NCBI GenBank assembly: GCA_026129405.1
Contig: JAHCID010000009.1
Span: 167,795 to 231,794, forward strand
Direction: 5' to 3'
DNA length: 64,000 nucleotides
From: a bacterium
Lineage (GTDB): Bacteria > Desulfobacterota > Binatia > DP-6
The notes under the pieces are model-generated. The model searched no databases. It saw only the letters and a list, made by a program, of their open reading frames with translations, and was not told the origin of the DNA. Positions 7,370-16,896 of this stretch are shown in pieces. Made by a program: the position numbers and the translations under genes. The stretch's first letter is position 1. The number at the start of each line of letters is the position of its first letter.

Positions 7370-8830
7370 CTACCCCAGCGACGCGAACGCGGCGCGTGCT
7401 GCGTCCATCGGCCCGGACGGCAGCACGCCGAGCCAGAACGTCGCCACGACCGAGGCGAAGATGACCCAGAGGAGCCACGGTCGCGAGCGCGGCGAGACCG
7501 GCACCAGCGTCCCCTCGACCATGTACATCTGCACGATGACGCCGAGGTAGTAGTACACCGACACCAGGCTGTTCAGGACGCCGATGATGGCCAGCGTCAC
7601 GTGGCCGGCGTCGATGGCGGCGCTGAAGAGGTAGAACTTGCCCGCGAAGCCGGCCGTCGGTGGGAAGCCCGCGAGCGCGAGCATGAACACCGTCATCGAC
7701 AGCCCGAGAATCGGCTGGCGCAGGCCGACCCCGGCCATCGCGTCGAGGTCGTCGTTGGGCTCACCGCGGCGACCCAGCGCGATCAGCACCGCGAACGCGC
7801 CGACGTTCATCGCGGTGTACGCGGCCAGGTAGTACAGCACCGCGGAGCCGCCCTCGGCCGAGTTGGCGACCAGACCGACCAGCGCGTAGCCCGCGTGCGC
7901 GATGCTCGAGTAGGCGAGCATGCGCTTCACGCTGCGCTGGGCGATCGCGGCGACGTTGCCGACGCTCATGGTGAGGACCGCGAGCACCTGGAGGATGCCG
8001 GTCCAGTCGACCGCCGCCGCCTCGAGGCTGGTGGCGAACACGCGCACGAGCGCCGCGAAGGCCGCGGCCTTCACGCCGACCGCCATGAAGGCCGTCACCG
8101 GGGTGGGTGCGCCCTCGTAGACGTCCGGCGTCCAGCCCTGGAACGGCACCAGCGCCACCTTGAACCCGAAGCCCACGGTGACGAGAACGATCCCGAGCAG
8201 CGCCATCGGGCCGACGCCGTCGCGGGCGAGCACCTGCGCGATGCCGTCGAGCTGGGTCGTGCCGGTCGCGCCGTAGAAGAACGCGATGCCGTAGAGCAGG
8301 AACCCGCTCGCGAACGCCCCGAGCAGGAAGTACTTCATGGCGGCTTCGATCGACCGCTTGTCGCCGCGCAGCATGCCCGAGAGCACGTAGACGCCCACGG
8401 ACATGACCTCGAGCGAGATGAAGACGACGATGAGGTCGTTCGCCAGCGCCATGAAGACCATGCCGCAGGTCGAGAGCAGCACCAGCGCATGGTAGTCGCC
8501 GGCCGGCAGGTCGTGCTCGCGCAGGTACTCGACCGACATGAGCAGCGTCAGCGCCGCCGCGGCGCAGATGACGACCGTGAAGAACAGGCCGAAGCGGTCG
8601 GCCCGCAGCGTGTTCTGGAACCCGCCGGGGTCCCCCGTGCCGAACCAGGCGCTCACGCTGAACGCGGCCGTGATGCCGAGCCCGATCAGCCCGACGATCA
8701 CCAGCCCGTCGCGATCCTTGCCGTCGCTGACCAGGTCCGCGAACATCACCGCGAACGCCGTCAGGCCGACGAGGAAGGCGGGCCAGCCGGCCTGCCAGCC
8801 GCTGACGAAGCTGGAGAGCTCGGCCGTCAT
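7370..8830 (-). CDS. nuoN: NADH-quinone oxidoreductase subunit N
   Basis: A 486-residue antiporter-like membrane subunit of complex I, with about 14 transmembrane helices. Family segments include YFLLGAFASGFLLYGIAFFYG, the TM-5/7 region with VGFGFKVALVPFQGWTPDVYEG (key Lys in helix 7), and RSVKRMLAYSSIAHAGYALVG. The ATG at 8830 overlaps the nuoM stop as ATGA. It is the last gene of the minus-strand nuo operon; a convergent panE and a small intergenic repeat follow. It contributes one of the proton-translocating modules of the membrane arm. Confidence 0.95.
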   Translation of the reverse strand: MTAELSSFVSGWQAGWPAFLVGLTAFAVMFADLVSDGKDRDGLVIVGLIGLGITAAFSVSAWFGTGDPGGFQNTLRADRFGLFFTVVICAAAALTLLMSVEYLREHDLPAGDYHALVLLSTCGMVFMALANDLIVVFISLEVMSVGVYVLSGMLRGDKRSIEAAMKYFLLGAFASGFLLYGIAFFYGATGTTQLDGIAQVLARDGVGPMALLGIVLVTVGFGFKVALVPFQGWTPDVYEGAPTPVTAFMAVGVKAAAFAALVRVFATSLEAAAVDWTGILQVLAVLTMSVGNVAAIAQRSVKRMLAYSSIAHAGYALVGLVANSAEGGSAVLYYLAAYTAMNVGAFAVLIALGRRGEPNDDLDAMAGVGLRQPILGLSMTVFMLALAGFPPTAGFAGKFYLFSAAIDAGHVTLAIIGVLNSLVSVYYYLGVIVQMYMVEGTLVPVSPRSRPWLLWVIFASVVATFWLGVLPSGPMDAARAAFASLG

Positions 8831-10359
8831 CGCGTCTCTCCGGCGGCGTCCGCCACCACGGTCGGCGGCGCCTGCGCCGCCGAGGCCGCCTGCACGCGCG
8901 CGATCACCCGGTCGATGGACGGCTGCATGCGCTCGAGGAACGGCCTCGGATAGACGCCCATGAAGACGCACATCGCGATCACCGGCGCGATCACCACGAC
9001 CTCGCGCGGCGACAGGTCCGTCAGCTTGCGATTCTCCTCGTGGGTGACGGGCCCGAAGATCACGCGCTGATACATCCACAGGAGATAGAGCGCGCCGAGG
9101 ATGACGCCGCTCGTCGCCACCGCCGTCGCCCACGGGTGCACCGGGAACGTGCCGACGAGGACGAGGAACTCGCCGATGAAGCCGTTCAGCCCCGGCAGCC
9201 CGGCCGACGCGAACATGACGACGAGGAACACCGCCGCGTAGCGCGGCACGACGGCCCAGAGCCCGCCGTAGTCGGCGATCTTCCGGGTGTGCCGGCGCTC
9301 GTACACCATGCCGACCATGAGGAAGAGGCCGCCCGTCGAAAGGCCGTGGTTCAGCATCTGGTAGACGCTGCCGGCGACCGCCGTCGGCGTCAGCGCGAAC
9401 ATGCCCAGCATGACGAAGCCGAGATGCGACACCGACGAGTAGGCGACCAGGCGCTTCATGTCGGGCTGCACGGTGGCGACGAGCGCGCCGTAGACGATGC
9501 CGATGGCGGAGAGCCAGACGATCCACGGCGTCGCCTCGGCAACCGCCGCGGGGAACAGCGGCATCGCGAAGCGCAGGAAGCCGTAGGTCCCCATCTTCAG
9601 CATGACGCCGGCGAGGATCACCGAGCCGCCGGTCGGCGCCTGCGTATGCGCGTCGGGCAGCCAGGTGTGCAGCGGGAAGAGCGGCACCTTGATGGCGAAC
9701 GCGAGCCCGAACGCCGCGAACAGGAGCAGCTGCTCGCGCAGCGGCAGCTGGAGCGCCGCGAAGGCCTCGTAGGAGAAGCCGAACGCGCCCGTTGCGACCT
9801 TCACCTGCCAGGCGCCGTAGAGGATCGCGACCAGCATGAGGAGGCTGCCCGCCATCGTGAAGAGCACGAACTTCATCGTCGCGTAGACGCGCTGCTCGCC
9901 GCCCCAGAGCCCGATGAGGAAGTACATCGGGACGAGCATGACCTCCCAGAAGACGTAGAAGAGGAAGAGGTCGAGTGCGAGGAGCGCGCCGATCATGCCG
10001 GTCTCGAGGACCAGCATGAACGCGAAGTACTCCTTCACGTGCTTGTGCACGTCGCCCCACGCGTTGAGCATCACGATGGGGACGAGGAACGTGGTCAGCA
10101 CCACGAGGAACAGGCTGATGCCGTCGATGCCCAGCTCGTAGCCGATCCCCCACGACGGGATCCACGCCAGGCGCTCCACCATCTGGAAGTCGGCGACGCC
10201 CGTCTGGAAGCGCGCCAGCATGACCAGCGACGCGACGAACGGGATCAACGAGAACACCAGCGCGGCGCGCCGCACGCCCCGCACCGGCTCGCGCGGCAGG
10301 AGCGCGAGGAGGACGGCACCGATCAGCGGGCTCCAGGTGACGAACGAGAGCAGGCCCAT
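8827..10359 (-). CDS. nuoM: NADH-quinone oxidoreductase subunit M
   Basis: A 510-residue antiporter-like subunit (about 14 helices). Diagnostic stretches are YELGIDGISLFLVVLTTFL, FYVFWEVMLVPMYFLIGLWGG with the essential TM5 glutamate, FAIKVPLFPLHTWLPDAHTQAP with the TM7 lysine, and MKRLVAYSSVSHLGFVMLG. The ATG at 10359 overlaps the nuoL stop (TGATG), giving the expected LLSFVTWSPL start; a GTG- or ATG-led extension from 10374 is possible but would overlap nuoL further. It pumps protons together with NuoL and NuoN. Nothing looks damaged. Confidence 0.95.
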   Translation of the reverse strand: MGLLSFVTWSPLIGAVLLALLPREPVRGVRRAALVFSLIPFVASLVMLARFQTGVADFQMVERLAWIPSWGIGYELGIDGISLFLVVLTTFLVPIVMLNAWGDVHKHVKEYFAFMLVLETGMIGALLALDLFLFYVFWEVMLVPMYFLIGLWGGEQRVYATMKFVLFTMAGSLLMLVAILYGAWQVKVATGAFGFSYEAFAALQLPLREQLLLFAAFGLAFAIKVPLFPLHTWLPDAHTQAPTGGSVILAGVMLKMGTYGFLRFAMPLFPAAVAEATPWIVWLSAIGIVYGALVATVQPDMKRLVAYSSVSHLGFVMLGMFALTPTAVAGSVYQMLNHGLSTGGLFLMVGMVYERRHTRKIADYGGLWAVVPRYAAVFLVVMFASAGLPGLNGFIGEFLVLVGTFPVHPWATAVATSGVILGALYLLWMYQRVIFGPVTHEENRKLTDLSPREVVVIAPVIAMCVFMGVYPRPFLERMQPSIDRVIARVQAASAAQAPPTVVADAAGETR

Positions 10360-12245
10360 CAGCGGAGCATCCACCCGAGCAGCAGCACGACGCCGACCAG
10401 GAACGAGAACGCATAGTGCTGGACGTTACCGGTCTGGAGCCGCCGCACGAGGCGGCTCGCCTCGGAGACCAACGATCCGCTCCCGTTGACCGCCCCGTCG
10501 ATCAGCCCCTGATCGATCGTCGAGGCGAGGAAGCCCGCCGCCGCGAACAGGGGCCGCACGATGAGGCGATCGTAGAGCTCGTCGATGCGGAACTTGTCCA
10601 GCGACAGGCGGTAGAGCGCCCCGAGGTTCGCGGCGAGCCGCACCGGCGCGTCGGGTGCGACGACGTAGAGCGCATACGCGAGACCCAGCCCGCCGAACGC
10701 GAGCCCGCTCGCGAGGACGAGGGCCCACAGCGGCGCGTGCGCGTGGCCGTGCGGATGGCCCGTCACCAGCTCGACGATCGCCGGGATCGGGATGAAGCCG
10801 CCGCCCACGGAGAGCAGCGCCAGCACGACGAGGGGCAGCGTCATCACCGCCGGCGACTCGTGCAGATGGTGCTTCGTATGCTCGTCGGCGCGCAGCGTCC
10901 CGAGGAAGGTCATGCAGAAGAGCCGGCCCATGTAGAGGGCGGTGAGGAACGCGACGAGGTATCCGATCACGCCGAGCCAGGGCTGCGCGTGCGGTCCCGC
11001 GACCGCGCCCCAGATGATCTCGTCCTTGCTGAAGAAGCCCGAGAGGGGCGGCACGCCGGAGATCGCGAGCGTCCCGGCCAGCATGGTGAGGCAGGTGAGC
11101 GGCATGTGGTGGCGCAGCCCGCCCATCTTGCGCATGTCCTGCTCGCCGCCCATGCCGTGGATCACGCTGCCGGCGCCCAGGAACAGGAGGCCCTTGAAGA
11201 AGGCGTGCGTGACGACGTGGAAGAGCGCGGCGCCGGGCAGCCCGACGCCCAGCCCGAGGAACATGTAGCCGAGCTGGCTGACCGTCGAGTACGCGAGGAC
11301 CTTCTTGATGTCGGTCTGGGTGATCGCGATCAGCGCTGCGAGCAGCGCCGTGAACGCACCGATGATCGCCACCACCTCGAGCGCCGCCGGCGCCAGCGCG
11401 TAGAGCACGTGCATGCGGGCGATCAGGTAGACGCCCGCGGTCACCATGGTGGCGGCGTGGATCAGCGCCGAGACGGGCGTCGGGCCGGCCATGGCGTCGG
11501 GCAGCCAGACGTAGAGCGGGATCTGCGCCGATTTGCCGGTGGCGCCGACGAACATGAGGAGCCCGATCGCGAGCGCCACCGGCACCCCGCCGATGGTCGC
11601 GGTGCGGAGCGCGTCGACGTGCTGCGGCAGCGACGAGATGTCGACCGTCCCGACCGTCTGCACGAGGAGGAACAGCCCGAGGAGGAAGCCCGCGTCGCCG
11701 ACGCGGTTGACGATGAACGCCTTCTTCCCGGCGATCGCATTCTCCTCCTTGTCGTACCAGAAGCCGATGAGGAGGTAGGAGCAGAGCCCCACCCCTTCCC
11801 AGCCGACGAACAGCAGGAGAAGGTTATCGGCGAGCACCAGGATCAGCATCGCCGTGACGAACAGGTTCAGATACGTGAAGAAGCGCGCGACGTCGGCGTC
11901 GTCGTGCATGTACCCGACGGAGTAGACGTGGATCAGGAAGCCGATCCCGGTGATGACCATCACCATGATGGCCGACAGCGGATCGAGCCACAGCGCCGCC
12001 TCGGCGGTGAACTCGGACGCGGGAATCCAGGTGAAGACGGCGTCGCGTAGCGCGGCGTCGTGCCCCAGGGCGTGCAGGTCGAGGATCGCCTTCACGCCGA
12101 CGAGGAACGCCCCCAGGAGAACACCCGGTCCGACCAGCGTCACCGACCCTTTCAGCCGACGGCCGAGGAACAGGTTCCACAGCGCGCCGAGGAACGGGAG
12201 GACGACGATCCAGCGCAGCAGCTCGGTGGGAGTGGCGGTCACCAT
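10359..12245 (-). CDS. nuoL: NADH-quinone oxidoreductase subunit L
   Basis: A 628-residue distal antiporter-like subunit, with about 16 helices. Landmarks are [46 protein letters not shown] (TM5 glutamate), [35 protein letters not shown] (TM7 Lys region) and [24 protein letters not shown]. The C-terminus keeps the lateral-helix region and a final membrane helix ([20 protein letters not shown]). The ATG at 12245 overlaps nuoK by a few codons. Its length matches normal NuoL, so this end of the complex seems intact even though other subunits are missing from the operon. Confidence 0.95.
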   Translation of the reverse strand: MVTATPTELLRWIVVLPFLGALWNLFLGRRLKGSVTLVGPGVLLGAFLVGVKAILDLHALGHDAALRDAVFTWIPASEFTAEAALWLDPLSAIMVMVITGIGFLIHVYSVGYMHDDADVARFFTYLNLFVTAMLILVLADNLLLLFVGWEGVGLCSYLLIGFWYDKEENAIAGKKAFIVNRVGDAGFLLGLFLLVQTVGTVDISSLPQHVDALRTATIGGVPVALAIGLLMFVGATGKSAQIPLYVWLPDAMAGPTPVSALIHAATMVTAGVYLIARMHVLYALAPAALEVVAIIGAFTALLAALIAITQTDIKKVLAYSTVSQLGYMFLGLGVGLPGAALFHVVTHAFFKGLLFLGAGSVIHGMGGEQDMRKMGGLRHHMPLTCLTMLAGTLAISGVPPLSGFFSKDEIIWGAVAGPHAQPWLGVIGYLVAFLTALYMGRLFCMTFLGTLRADEHTKHHLHESPAVMTLPLVVLALLSVGGGFIPIPAIVELVTGHPHGHAHAPLWALVLASGLAFGGLGLAYALYVVAPDAPVRLAANLGALYRLSLDKFRIDELYDRLIVRPLFAAAGFLASTIDQGLIDGAVNGSGSLVSEASRLVRRLQTGNVQHYAFSFLVGVVLLLGWMLR

Positions 12246-12571
12246 CGGAGCGTCGTCACCTCGTCGGCGTTGATGGTCTCCCGGACCCGGAAGAGCTGGA
12301 GCATGATCGCGAGGCCGACGGCGGCTTCGGCGGCGGCCACCGCCATCACGAAGAAGACGATGACCTGCCCGTCCATCACGCCCTGCGCCCGCGCGAAGGC
12401 GACGAAGCTCAGGTTGACCGCGTTCAGCATGAGCTCGACGCACATGAAGATCACGATCAGGTTGCGGCGCACGAGCACGCCGACCACGCCGATGGCGAAG
12501 AGCACGGCGCTGAGCACGAGGTACCAAGACGGCGGCGCGTTCCCGAGGAGCTGCTCCGGCGTCATGCTCAC
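12239..12571 (-). CDS. nuoK: NADH-quinone oxidoreductase subunit K
   Basis: A 110-residue three-helix subunit of the complex I membrane arm. It carries the conserved acidic residues of helix 2 ([16 protein letters not shown]) and helix 3 ([18 protein letters not shown]), which form part of the central hydrophilic axis for proton transfer. The start at 12571 overlaps the nuoJ stop; a second ATG at 12565 (MTPEQLL) is also possible. Size and motifs are typical. Confidence 0.94.
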   Translation of the reverse strand: MSMTPEQLLGNAPPSWYLVLSAVLFAIGVVGVLVRRNLIVIFMCVELMLNAVNLSFVAFARAQGVMDGQVIVFFVMAVAAAEAAVGLAIMLQLFRVRETINADEVTTLRW

Positions 12572-13062
12572 GCCCCCCGTCGCTTGCCGATCACGACCGC
12601 ACCCACGATGGCGACCAGCAGCAGCACCGAGGTGAGCTCGAACGGCAGCAGATAGTGGGTGAAGAGCCGGCGGGCGAGCGGCTCGGTGCCGCCGAACCCC
12701 GCATCGACCGCGGGCAGCGTCAGCACGGGCGCGCGGTGCAGCGCATCGAGCACGAAGCCGCCGAGGACGAGCCCTCCCAACGTCGCCAGCCCCGCCAGCA
12801 CGGGCGTCCCCGCGACCCGCTGCTCGACCTGGAGATTGAGCAGCATGATCACGAAGAGGAAGAGCACGACGATGGCGCCGGCGTAGACGATGATCTGCAG
12901 CACGGCGACGAGATGCGCGTCGAGCCCGATGAACAGGACGGCGAGCAGGAACAGCGTCGAGACCAGCCCGAGCGCGCTGTACACCGGGTTGCGGTGGACG
13001 ACGACGAGCAGCGCCGCTCCGACCGTGAGCAGCGCCAGCAACAGGAACAGCGGGATGCTCAC
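12568..13062 (-). CDS. nuoJ: NADH-quinone oxidoreductase subunit J
   Basis: A 164-residue five-helix subunit. The conserved third helix with its pi-bulge region is seen in [28 protein letters not shown]. The GTG start at 13062 overlaps the nuoH stop (GTGA). In the usual nuo order nuoI stands between nuoH and nuoJ; here the two overlap, so there is no room for it. The C-terminal helix ends in a short basic tail (GKRRGA). Confidence 0.94.
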   Translation of the reverse strand: MSIPLFLLLALLTVGAALLVVVHRNPVYSALGLVSTLFLLAVLFIGLDAHLVAVLQIIVYAGAIVVLFLFVIMLLNLQVEQRVAGTPVLAGLATLGGLVLGGFVLDALHRAPVLTLPAVDAGFGGTEPLARRLFTHYLLPFELTSVLLLVAIVGAVVIGKRRGA

Positions 13063-14168
13063 GTCCGACCCTCGACGAGCAGCACGATGAACGCCGTGAC
13101 CATGACGTTCGCCAGCGCCAGCGGCAGCAGCCCCTTCCAGCCGAGCGTCATCAGCTGGTCGTAGCGGAAGCGCGGCAGCGTCCAGCGCAGCACGATCTGG
13201 AGCCAGGTGAAGAAGATCATCTTGAGGATGAACGCCGTCACCTGGAGGAGCACCACGACCAGCGACGGTAGCGCGACGAAGTGCCCGCCCGGCAGATCGA
13301 AGCCCTCGCGTCCCAGCCACGGCACCTGCCAGCCGCCGAAGAAGATCGTCGTCACGAGGCCTGCGACGAGCACCACCTCGACGAAGTCGGCCATCATGAA
13401 CATGAGGTGCTTCGCGCCCGAGTACTCGGTGAAGTAGCCGCTCACCAGCTCCGACTCGCTCTCCGGCAGGTCGAACGGGATGCGCTTCGACTCGGCGATG
13501 CCGGCGGTGAGGAAGATGAGGAAGCCGACGGGCTGGTAGAGCACGCCCCACGCCGGAATCCACCCGAAGATCATGTGGCCCTGCGCGCGCGCCATCTCCT
13601 GGAGATCGAGCGTGTCGTACACCAGCACGACGCCGATCAGCGCCAGCCCCATGGCGATCTCGTACGAGATCATCTGGGCCGAGCCGCGGATGCCGCCGAG
13701 CAGCGACCAGCGGTTGTTCGACGCCCAGCCGGCGAGCACCACGCCGTAGACGCCGAGCGACGCCATCGCGAGCACGTAGAGGATGCCGACGTTCAGCGCC
13801 GCGGCCTGGAGGTTGATCGTGTGGCCACTCTCGAGGATCAGCACGTCGCCGAACGGCAGCACGGCGAACGCCGCGAGCGCCGGGATGACGCTCAGAATGG
13901 GCGCCAACGTATGCAAGAGCCTGTCGGCGCCCGCCGGGCGAACGTCCTCCTTCAGGAGGAACTTGATCGGATCGGCGACCAGCGTGTTGACGATGCCGAA
14001 GGCGGCGACGCCGAAGATGGCGGCGCGGTTGGCGCCGATGCGATCCTGGATGATCGCGCTCACCTTGCGCTCGAAGAAGACGCCCATCCCCATCACCTGG
14101 AGCACGATGAAGATGATGAAGAGCGCCTTGGCGGCGGCGATCGCGGCGTCGAGAGCCATCGCGCTCAT
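13059..14168 (-). CDS. nuoH: NADH-quinone oxidoreductase subunit H
   Basis: A 369-residue membrane subunit that lines the quinone cavity and connects both arms of complex I. Landmarks are [75 protein letters not shown] and the loop [21 protein letters not shown]. The ATG at 14168 overlaps the nuoE stop (TGATG). In the standard operon nuoF and nuoG lie between nuoE and nuoH; here they are absent. The protein itself looks complete and functional. Confidence 0.95.
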   Translation of the reverse strand: MSAMALDAAIAAAKALFIIFIVLQVMGMGVFFERKVSAIIQDRIGANRAAIFGVAAFGIVNTLVADPIKFLLKEDVRPAGADRLLHTLAPILSVIPALAAFAVLPFGDVLILESGHTINLQAAALNVGILYVLAMASLGVYGVVLAGWASNNRWSLLGGIRGSAQMISYEIAMGLALIGVVLVYDTLDLQEMARAQGHMIFGWIPAWGVLYQPVGFLIFLTAGIAESKRIPFDLPESESELVSGYFTEYSGAKHLMFMMADFVEVVLVAGLVTTIFFGGWQVPWLGREGFDLPGGHFVALPSLVVVLLQVTAFILKMIFFTWLQIVLRWTLPRFRYDQLMTLGWKGLLPLALANVMVTAFIVLLVEGRT

Positions 14169-14662
14169 GCCGTCTGGAGCCGCTCGATGAGCTCGAGCAG
14201 CGTCGGGACGTCGAGGTTCTCGTAGTAGGCGTCGTTGCTCAGCTGGACGACCGGCGCCGTGCCGCAGGAGGCGAGGCACTCGACCTCTTCCAGCGAGAAG
14301 CGGCCGTCGGCCGTGGTCTCGCCGTGGCCGATGCCGAGCCGTTCGCGGATGCAGTCGCGCAGCTCGCCCGCCCCGCGCAACAGGCACGGCAGGTTGCGGC
14401 AGAGCTGGAGATGGTGCCGCCCGACCGGCTGCTTCCAGTACTGGGTATAGAAGGACGCGACCGAGCTGACCCACGCCAGCGGCAGCTCCATCAGCTCCGC
14501 GACGTACTCCTGCACCGGCACCGAGAGCCAGCCGAACTCGCGCTGCGCGAGCCACAGCGTCGGCATGAGCGCCGCCCGACGGGTCGGATAGCGTCCGAGA
14601 ATCGTCTGGTACTCCGCGAGCGCCGCCGCGGAGAACGGCGGCCGGACGGCGTCAGCGGTCAC
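14165..14662 (-). CDS. nuoE: NADH-quinone oxidoreductase subunit E (24-kDa, 2Fe-2S)
   Basis: A 165-residue thioredoxin-fold protein. The four cluster-N1a ligands are present as CRNLPC and CLASC in the usual order. The N-terminal helical part (RRAALMPTLWLAQREFGWLS, VASFYTQY) also fits. The GTG start overlaps the end of nuoD by 11 bases. NuoE normally works only with NuoF as the NADH-oxidising dehydrogenase, yet nuoF is not adjacent here. It either pairs with a NuoF encoded elsewhere or has another partner. Confidence 0.93.
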   Translation of the reverse strand: MTADAVRPPFSAAALAEYQTILGRYPTRRAALMPTLWLAQREFGWLSVPVQEYVAELMELPLAWVSSVASFYTQYWKQPVGRHHLQLCRNLPCLLRGAGELRDCIRERLGIGHGETTADGRFSLEEVECLASCGTAPVVQLSNDAYYENLDVPTLLELIERLQTA

Positions 14663-15878
14663 ACTCGCCCCCGATCATGTTCAGCTGTCCGAAGGTGGTG
14701 ATGATGTCCGCGACCATCTCGCCCTTCAGCATGTCGCCGAGCGCCGCCATGGCGTAGAAGCACGGCGGCCGCACGCGCACGCGATAGGGCCGGCCGCTGC
14801 CGTCGCTCACGAGGTAGAACCCGAGCTCGCCGTTGCCGCCCTCGGTGCAGACGAACGCCTCGCCGGCGGGGATCTTCTGGCCCTCGATCACGAGCTTGAA
14901 GTGGTTCATCAAGCCCTCGATCGTGCCGTAGACCTCCTGCTTCGGCGGCAGGACGAAGCGCGGATCGGTGGCGATGACCGGCCCGTCCGGCAGCTGCGCC
15001 ATCGCCTGCTCGACGATCTTCATGCTCTGGAAGATCTCGGCGAAGCGCACCATGAAGCGATCGTAGTTGTCGCCCGTGGTACCGGTCGGGACCTCGAAGT
15101 CGAAGCGGTCGTAGACGAGGTAGGGCTCCGCCTTACGGACGTCGAACGGCACGCCGGTCGCGCGCAGCAGCGGGCCCGTGAGCCCCCAGGCGATCGCGTC
15201 CTCGCGCGGGATGATGCCGACGTCGGCCATGCGGTCGACGAAGATGCGGTTCTTCGACAGCAGCTTGTCGCAGTCCGCCATGACCTTGTGCGTGTGCGCG
15301 AACGCCGCACGCACGCGCTCGGTCATGTCGGGCGGCAGATCCTTCGTGACGCCGCCCAGGCGGCACCAGGTGACCGTCAGCCGGGCGCCGGTGATCGCCT
15401 CGACGAGGTCGTAGAGGAACTCGCGCGCCTCGAGCATGTAGAAGCCCGCGGAGATCGCGCCGATCTCGCTCGCGGCCATGCCGAGACAGGTGAGGTGGTC
15501 GGTGATGCGCGAGATCTCCCCGCCGATGACGCGGATGTACTGGCAGCGCTCCGGCGTCTCGATCCCCGCCAGCTTCTCGAGCGCGAGTGCGAAGCCGACG
15601 TTGTTGAGGATCGGCGACGCGTAGTTGAGGCGGTCGGCGTAGGGGAAGCAGTGGTTCCACGTCCCCTGCTCGCACATCTTCTCGAAGCCGCGGTGCAGGT
15701 AGCCGATCTCGACGTCGACATCGAGGATCGTCTCGCCGTCGAGCTTCAGGTTGAACTTGACGGTGCCGTGGGAGGCCGGATGGGACGGGCCCATCTGGAT
15801 CTCCATCACGTCGCTCTCGCCGTGGTCGGTTTCGATGAACCGATCCGGCATCAGCGAGCCCGGGCCGCGGGCCGACAT
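14652..15878 (-). CDS. nuoD: NADH-quinone oxidoreductase subunit D (49-kDa)
   Basis: A 408-residue subunit that forms the quinone-binding site with NuoB. Conserved segments include MGPSHPASHGTVKFNLKLDG (the beta-hairpin with the quinone-binding His), IGYLHRGFEKMCEQGTW, YADRLNYASPI and the C-terminal GECDR. It shares ancestry with the NiFe-hydrogenase large subunit, but the nickel-binding cysteines are not apparent, so this is the complex I form. It starts 3 bases after the nuoC stop. Its obligate partner gene nuoB is not in this operon. Confidence 0.95.
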   Translation of the reverse strand: MSARGPGSLMPDRFIETDHGESDVMEIQMGPSHPASHGTVKFNLKLDGETILDVDVEIGYLHRGFEKMCEQGTWNHCFPYADRLNYASPILNNVGFALALEKLAGIETPERCQYIRVIGGEISRITDHLTCLGMAASEIGAISAGFYMLEAREFLYDLVEAITGARLTVTWCRLGGVTKDLPPDMTERVRAAFAHTHKVMADCDKLLSKNRIFVDRMADVGIIPREDAIAWGLTGPLLRATGVPFDVRKAEPYLVYDRFDFEVPTGTTGDNYDRFMVRFAEIFQSMKIVEQAMAQLPDGPVIATDPRFVLPPKQEVYGTIEGLMNHFKLVIEGQKIPAGEAFVCTEGGNGELGFYLVSDGSGRPYRVRVRPPCFYAMAALGDMLKGEMVADIITTFGQLNMIGGECDR

Positions 15879-15881
15879 GCG

Positions 15882-16406
15882 CTAGCGCTCCCCTCCGCGC
15901 GACGCCCACGGATCGACGATGGGATCGCGCTCGGGCACCAGCGGGTGCCGCTGGTCGAGCTTGTAGTCCTTGCGCAGGGGATGGCCGACGAACTCCGGAT
16001 ACAACAGCAGGCGGCGCAGGTCGGGATGGCCGGTGAACTCGACCCCGAAGAGGTCGTACGCCTCGCGCTCGCCCCACGACGCCGACCGCCACACGGAGAA
16101 CGCGCTCGGGATGCGCGCGTCGTCCTCGGGCACGCCGACCTTCACCCGCAGGCGATGCCGGTGGGTGAGCGAGCGCAGCTGGTAGACGACCTCGAAGCGC
16201 GGCGTGCGGCCCCGGTAGTCGACGCAGGTGACGTCGACCAGCACCTCGAAGCGGAGCGCCGGGTCGTCGCGCAGGCGCGTGAGCGCCTCGGTGATTCCCT
16301 CGCGCGGCAGCAGCACGACCGCGTCGCCGCGCACCAGCTCGGGCGCCGCCGGCGTGGCAGCGGGGAGCAGGGCCGCGGTCGCGGCCAGCACCTCGTCGGG
16401 CGTCAT
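15882..16406 (-). CDS. nuoC: NADH-quinone oxidoreductase subunit C (30-kDa)
   Basis: A 174-residue connecting subunit. The signature is seen in VWRSASWGEREAYDLFGVEFTGHPDLRRLLL, followed by GHPLRKDY. It is a separate protein and not fused to NuoD. It follows nuoA after only about 19 bases, where nuoB would normally lie. Confidence 0.94.
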   Translation of the reverse strand: MTPDEVLAATAALLPAATPAAPELVRGDAVVLLPREGITEALTRLRDDPALRFEVLVDVTCVDYRGRTPRFEVVYQLRSLTHRHRLRVKVGVPEDDARIPSAFSVWRSASWGEREAYDLFGVEFTGHPDLRRLLLYPEFVGHPLRKDYKLDQRHPLVPERDPIVDPWASRGGER

Positions 16407-16425
16407 CGGATCGCGCGCGCCTCCG

Positions 16426-16782
16426 TCAGTCCCACTCGAGGGCGCCCTTGCGCCACACGTACACGAGCCCGAGCGTCAGGATCGCCATGAAGACGAGCAT
16501 CTCGATGAACCCGAACAGACCGAGCTCGCGGAAGAGTATCGCCCACGGATAGAGGAACACGACCTCGACGTCGAAGATGATGAAGAGGATCGCGGTCAGA
16601 TAGAATTTGACCGAGAAGCGTCCCCATGCCGGACCGCTCGAAGGGTTGCCGCACTCGAACGGCTCGTCTTTCACGGGGTTCGGCTGCCGCGGTCCGAACA
16701 GCGCGCTGACGAGCAGGAACAGCGACGGCACGGCAGCCGCGATCGCCAACGTCACCAGGACGGGAACGTACTCGAACTTCAT
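16426..16782 (-). CDS. nuoA: NADH-quinone oxidoreductase subunit A
   Basis: A 118-residue three-helix subunit and the first gene of the operon. It has the conserved loop EPFECGNPSSGPAWGRFSVKFY, with the Cys near the quinone site, and the second helix AILFIIFDVEVVFLYPWA with its Asp/Glu pair. It is divergent from amgK. A weak TTGACT-N17-TACCTC promoter lies 15 bases before the ATG (see regulatory entry). No clear Shine-Dalgarno is visible. Confidence 0.95.
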   Translation of the reverse strand: MKFEYVPVLVTLAIAAAVPSLFLLVSALFGPRQPNPVKDEPFECGNPSSGPAWGRFSVKFYLTAILFIIFDVEVVFLYPWAILFRELGLFGFIEMLVFMAILTLGLVYVWRKGALEWD

Positions 16783-16796
16783 GGGAAAACGCGATG

Positions 16797-16825
16797 GAGG
16801 TAGGGCATCGTCGTGCGGGAGTCAA
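16797..16825 (-). promoter_or_regulatory. Predicted nuo operon promoter
   Basis: Minus strand TTGACT (16825-16820), 17 bases, TACCTC (16802-16797). It points to a transcription start near 16790, so the leader before nuoA is very short. Its -35 forms an inverted pair with the -35 of the divergent amgK promoter. Confidence 0.4.
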
Positions 16826-16860
16826 CTGCTGGCGCATCGCGTAACACGCGCGTGCGCGCT

Positions 16861-16889
16861 TTGACTCCCTCCCTACCCTTTGGTAGCCG
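16861..16889 (+). promoter_or_regulatory. Predicted amgK promoter (leaderless)
   Basis: TTGACT (16861-16866), 17 bases, TAGCCG (16884-16889). The -10 ends seven bases before the ATG at 16897, so transcription would start at or next to the start codon. Confidence 0.4.
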
Positions 16890-16896
16890 CCTCGCG

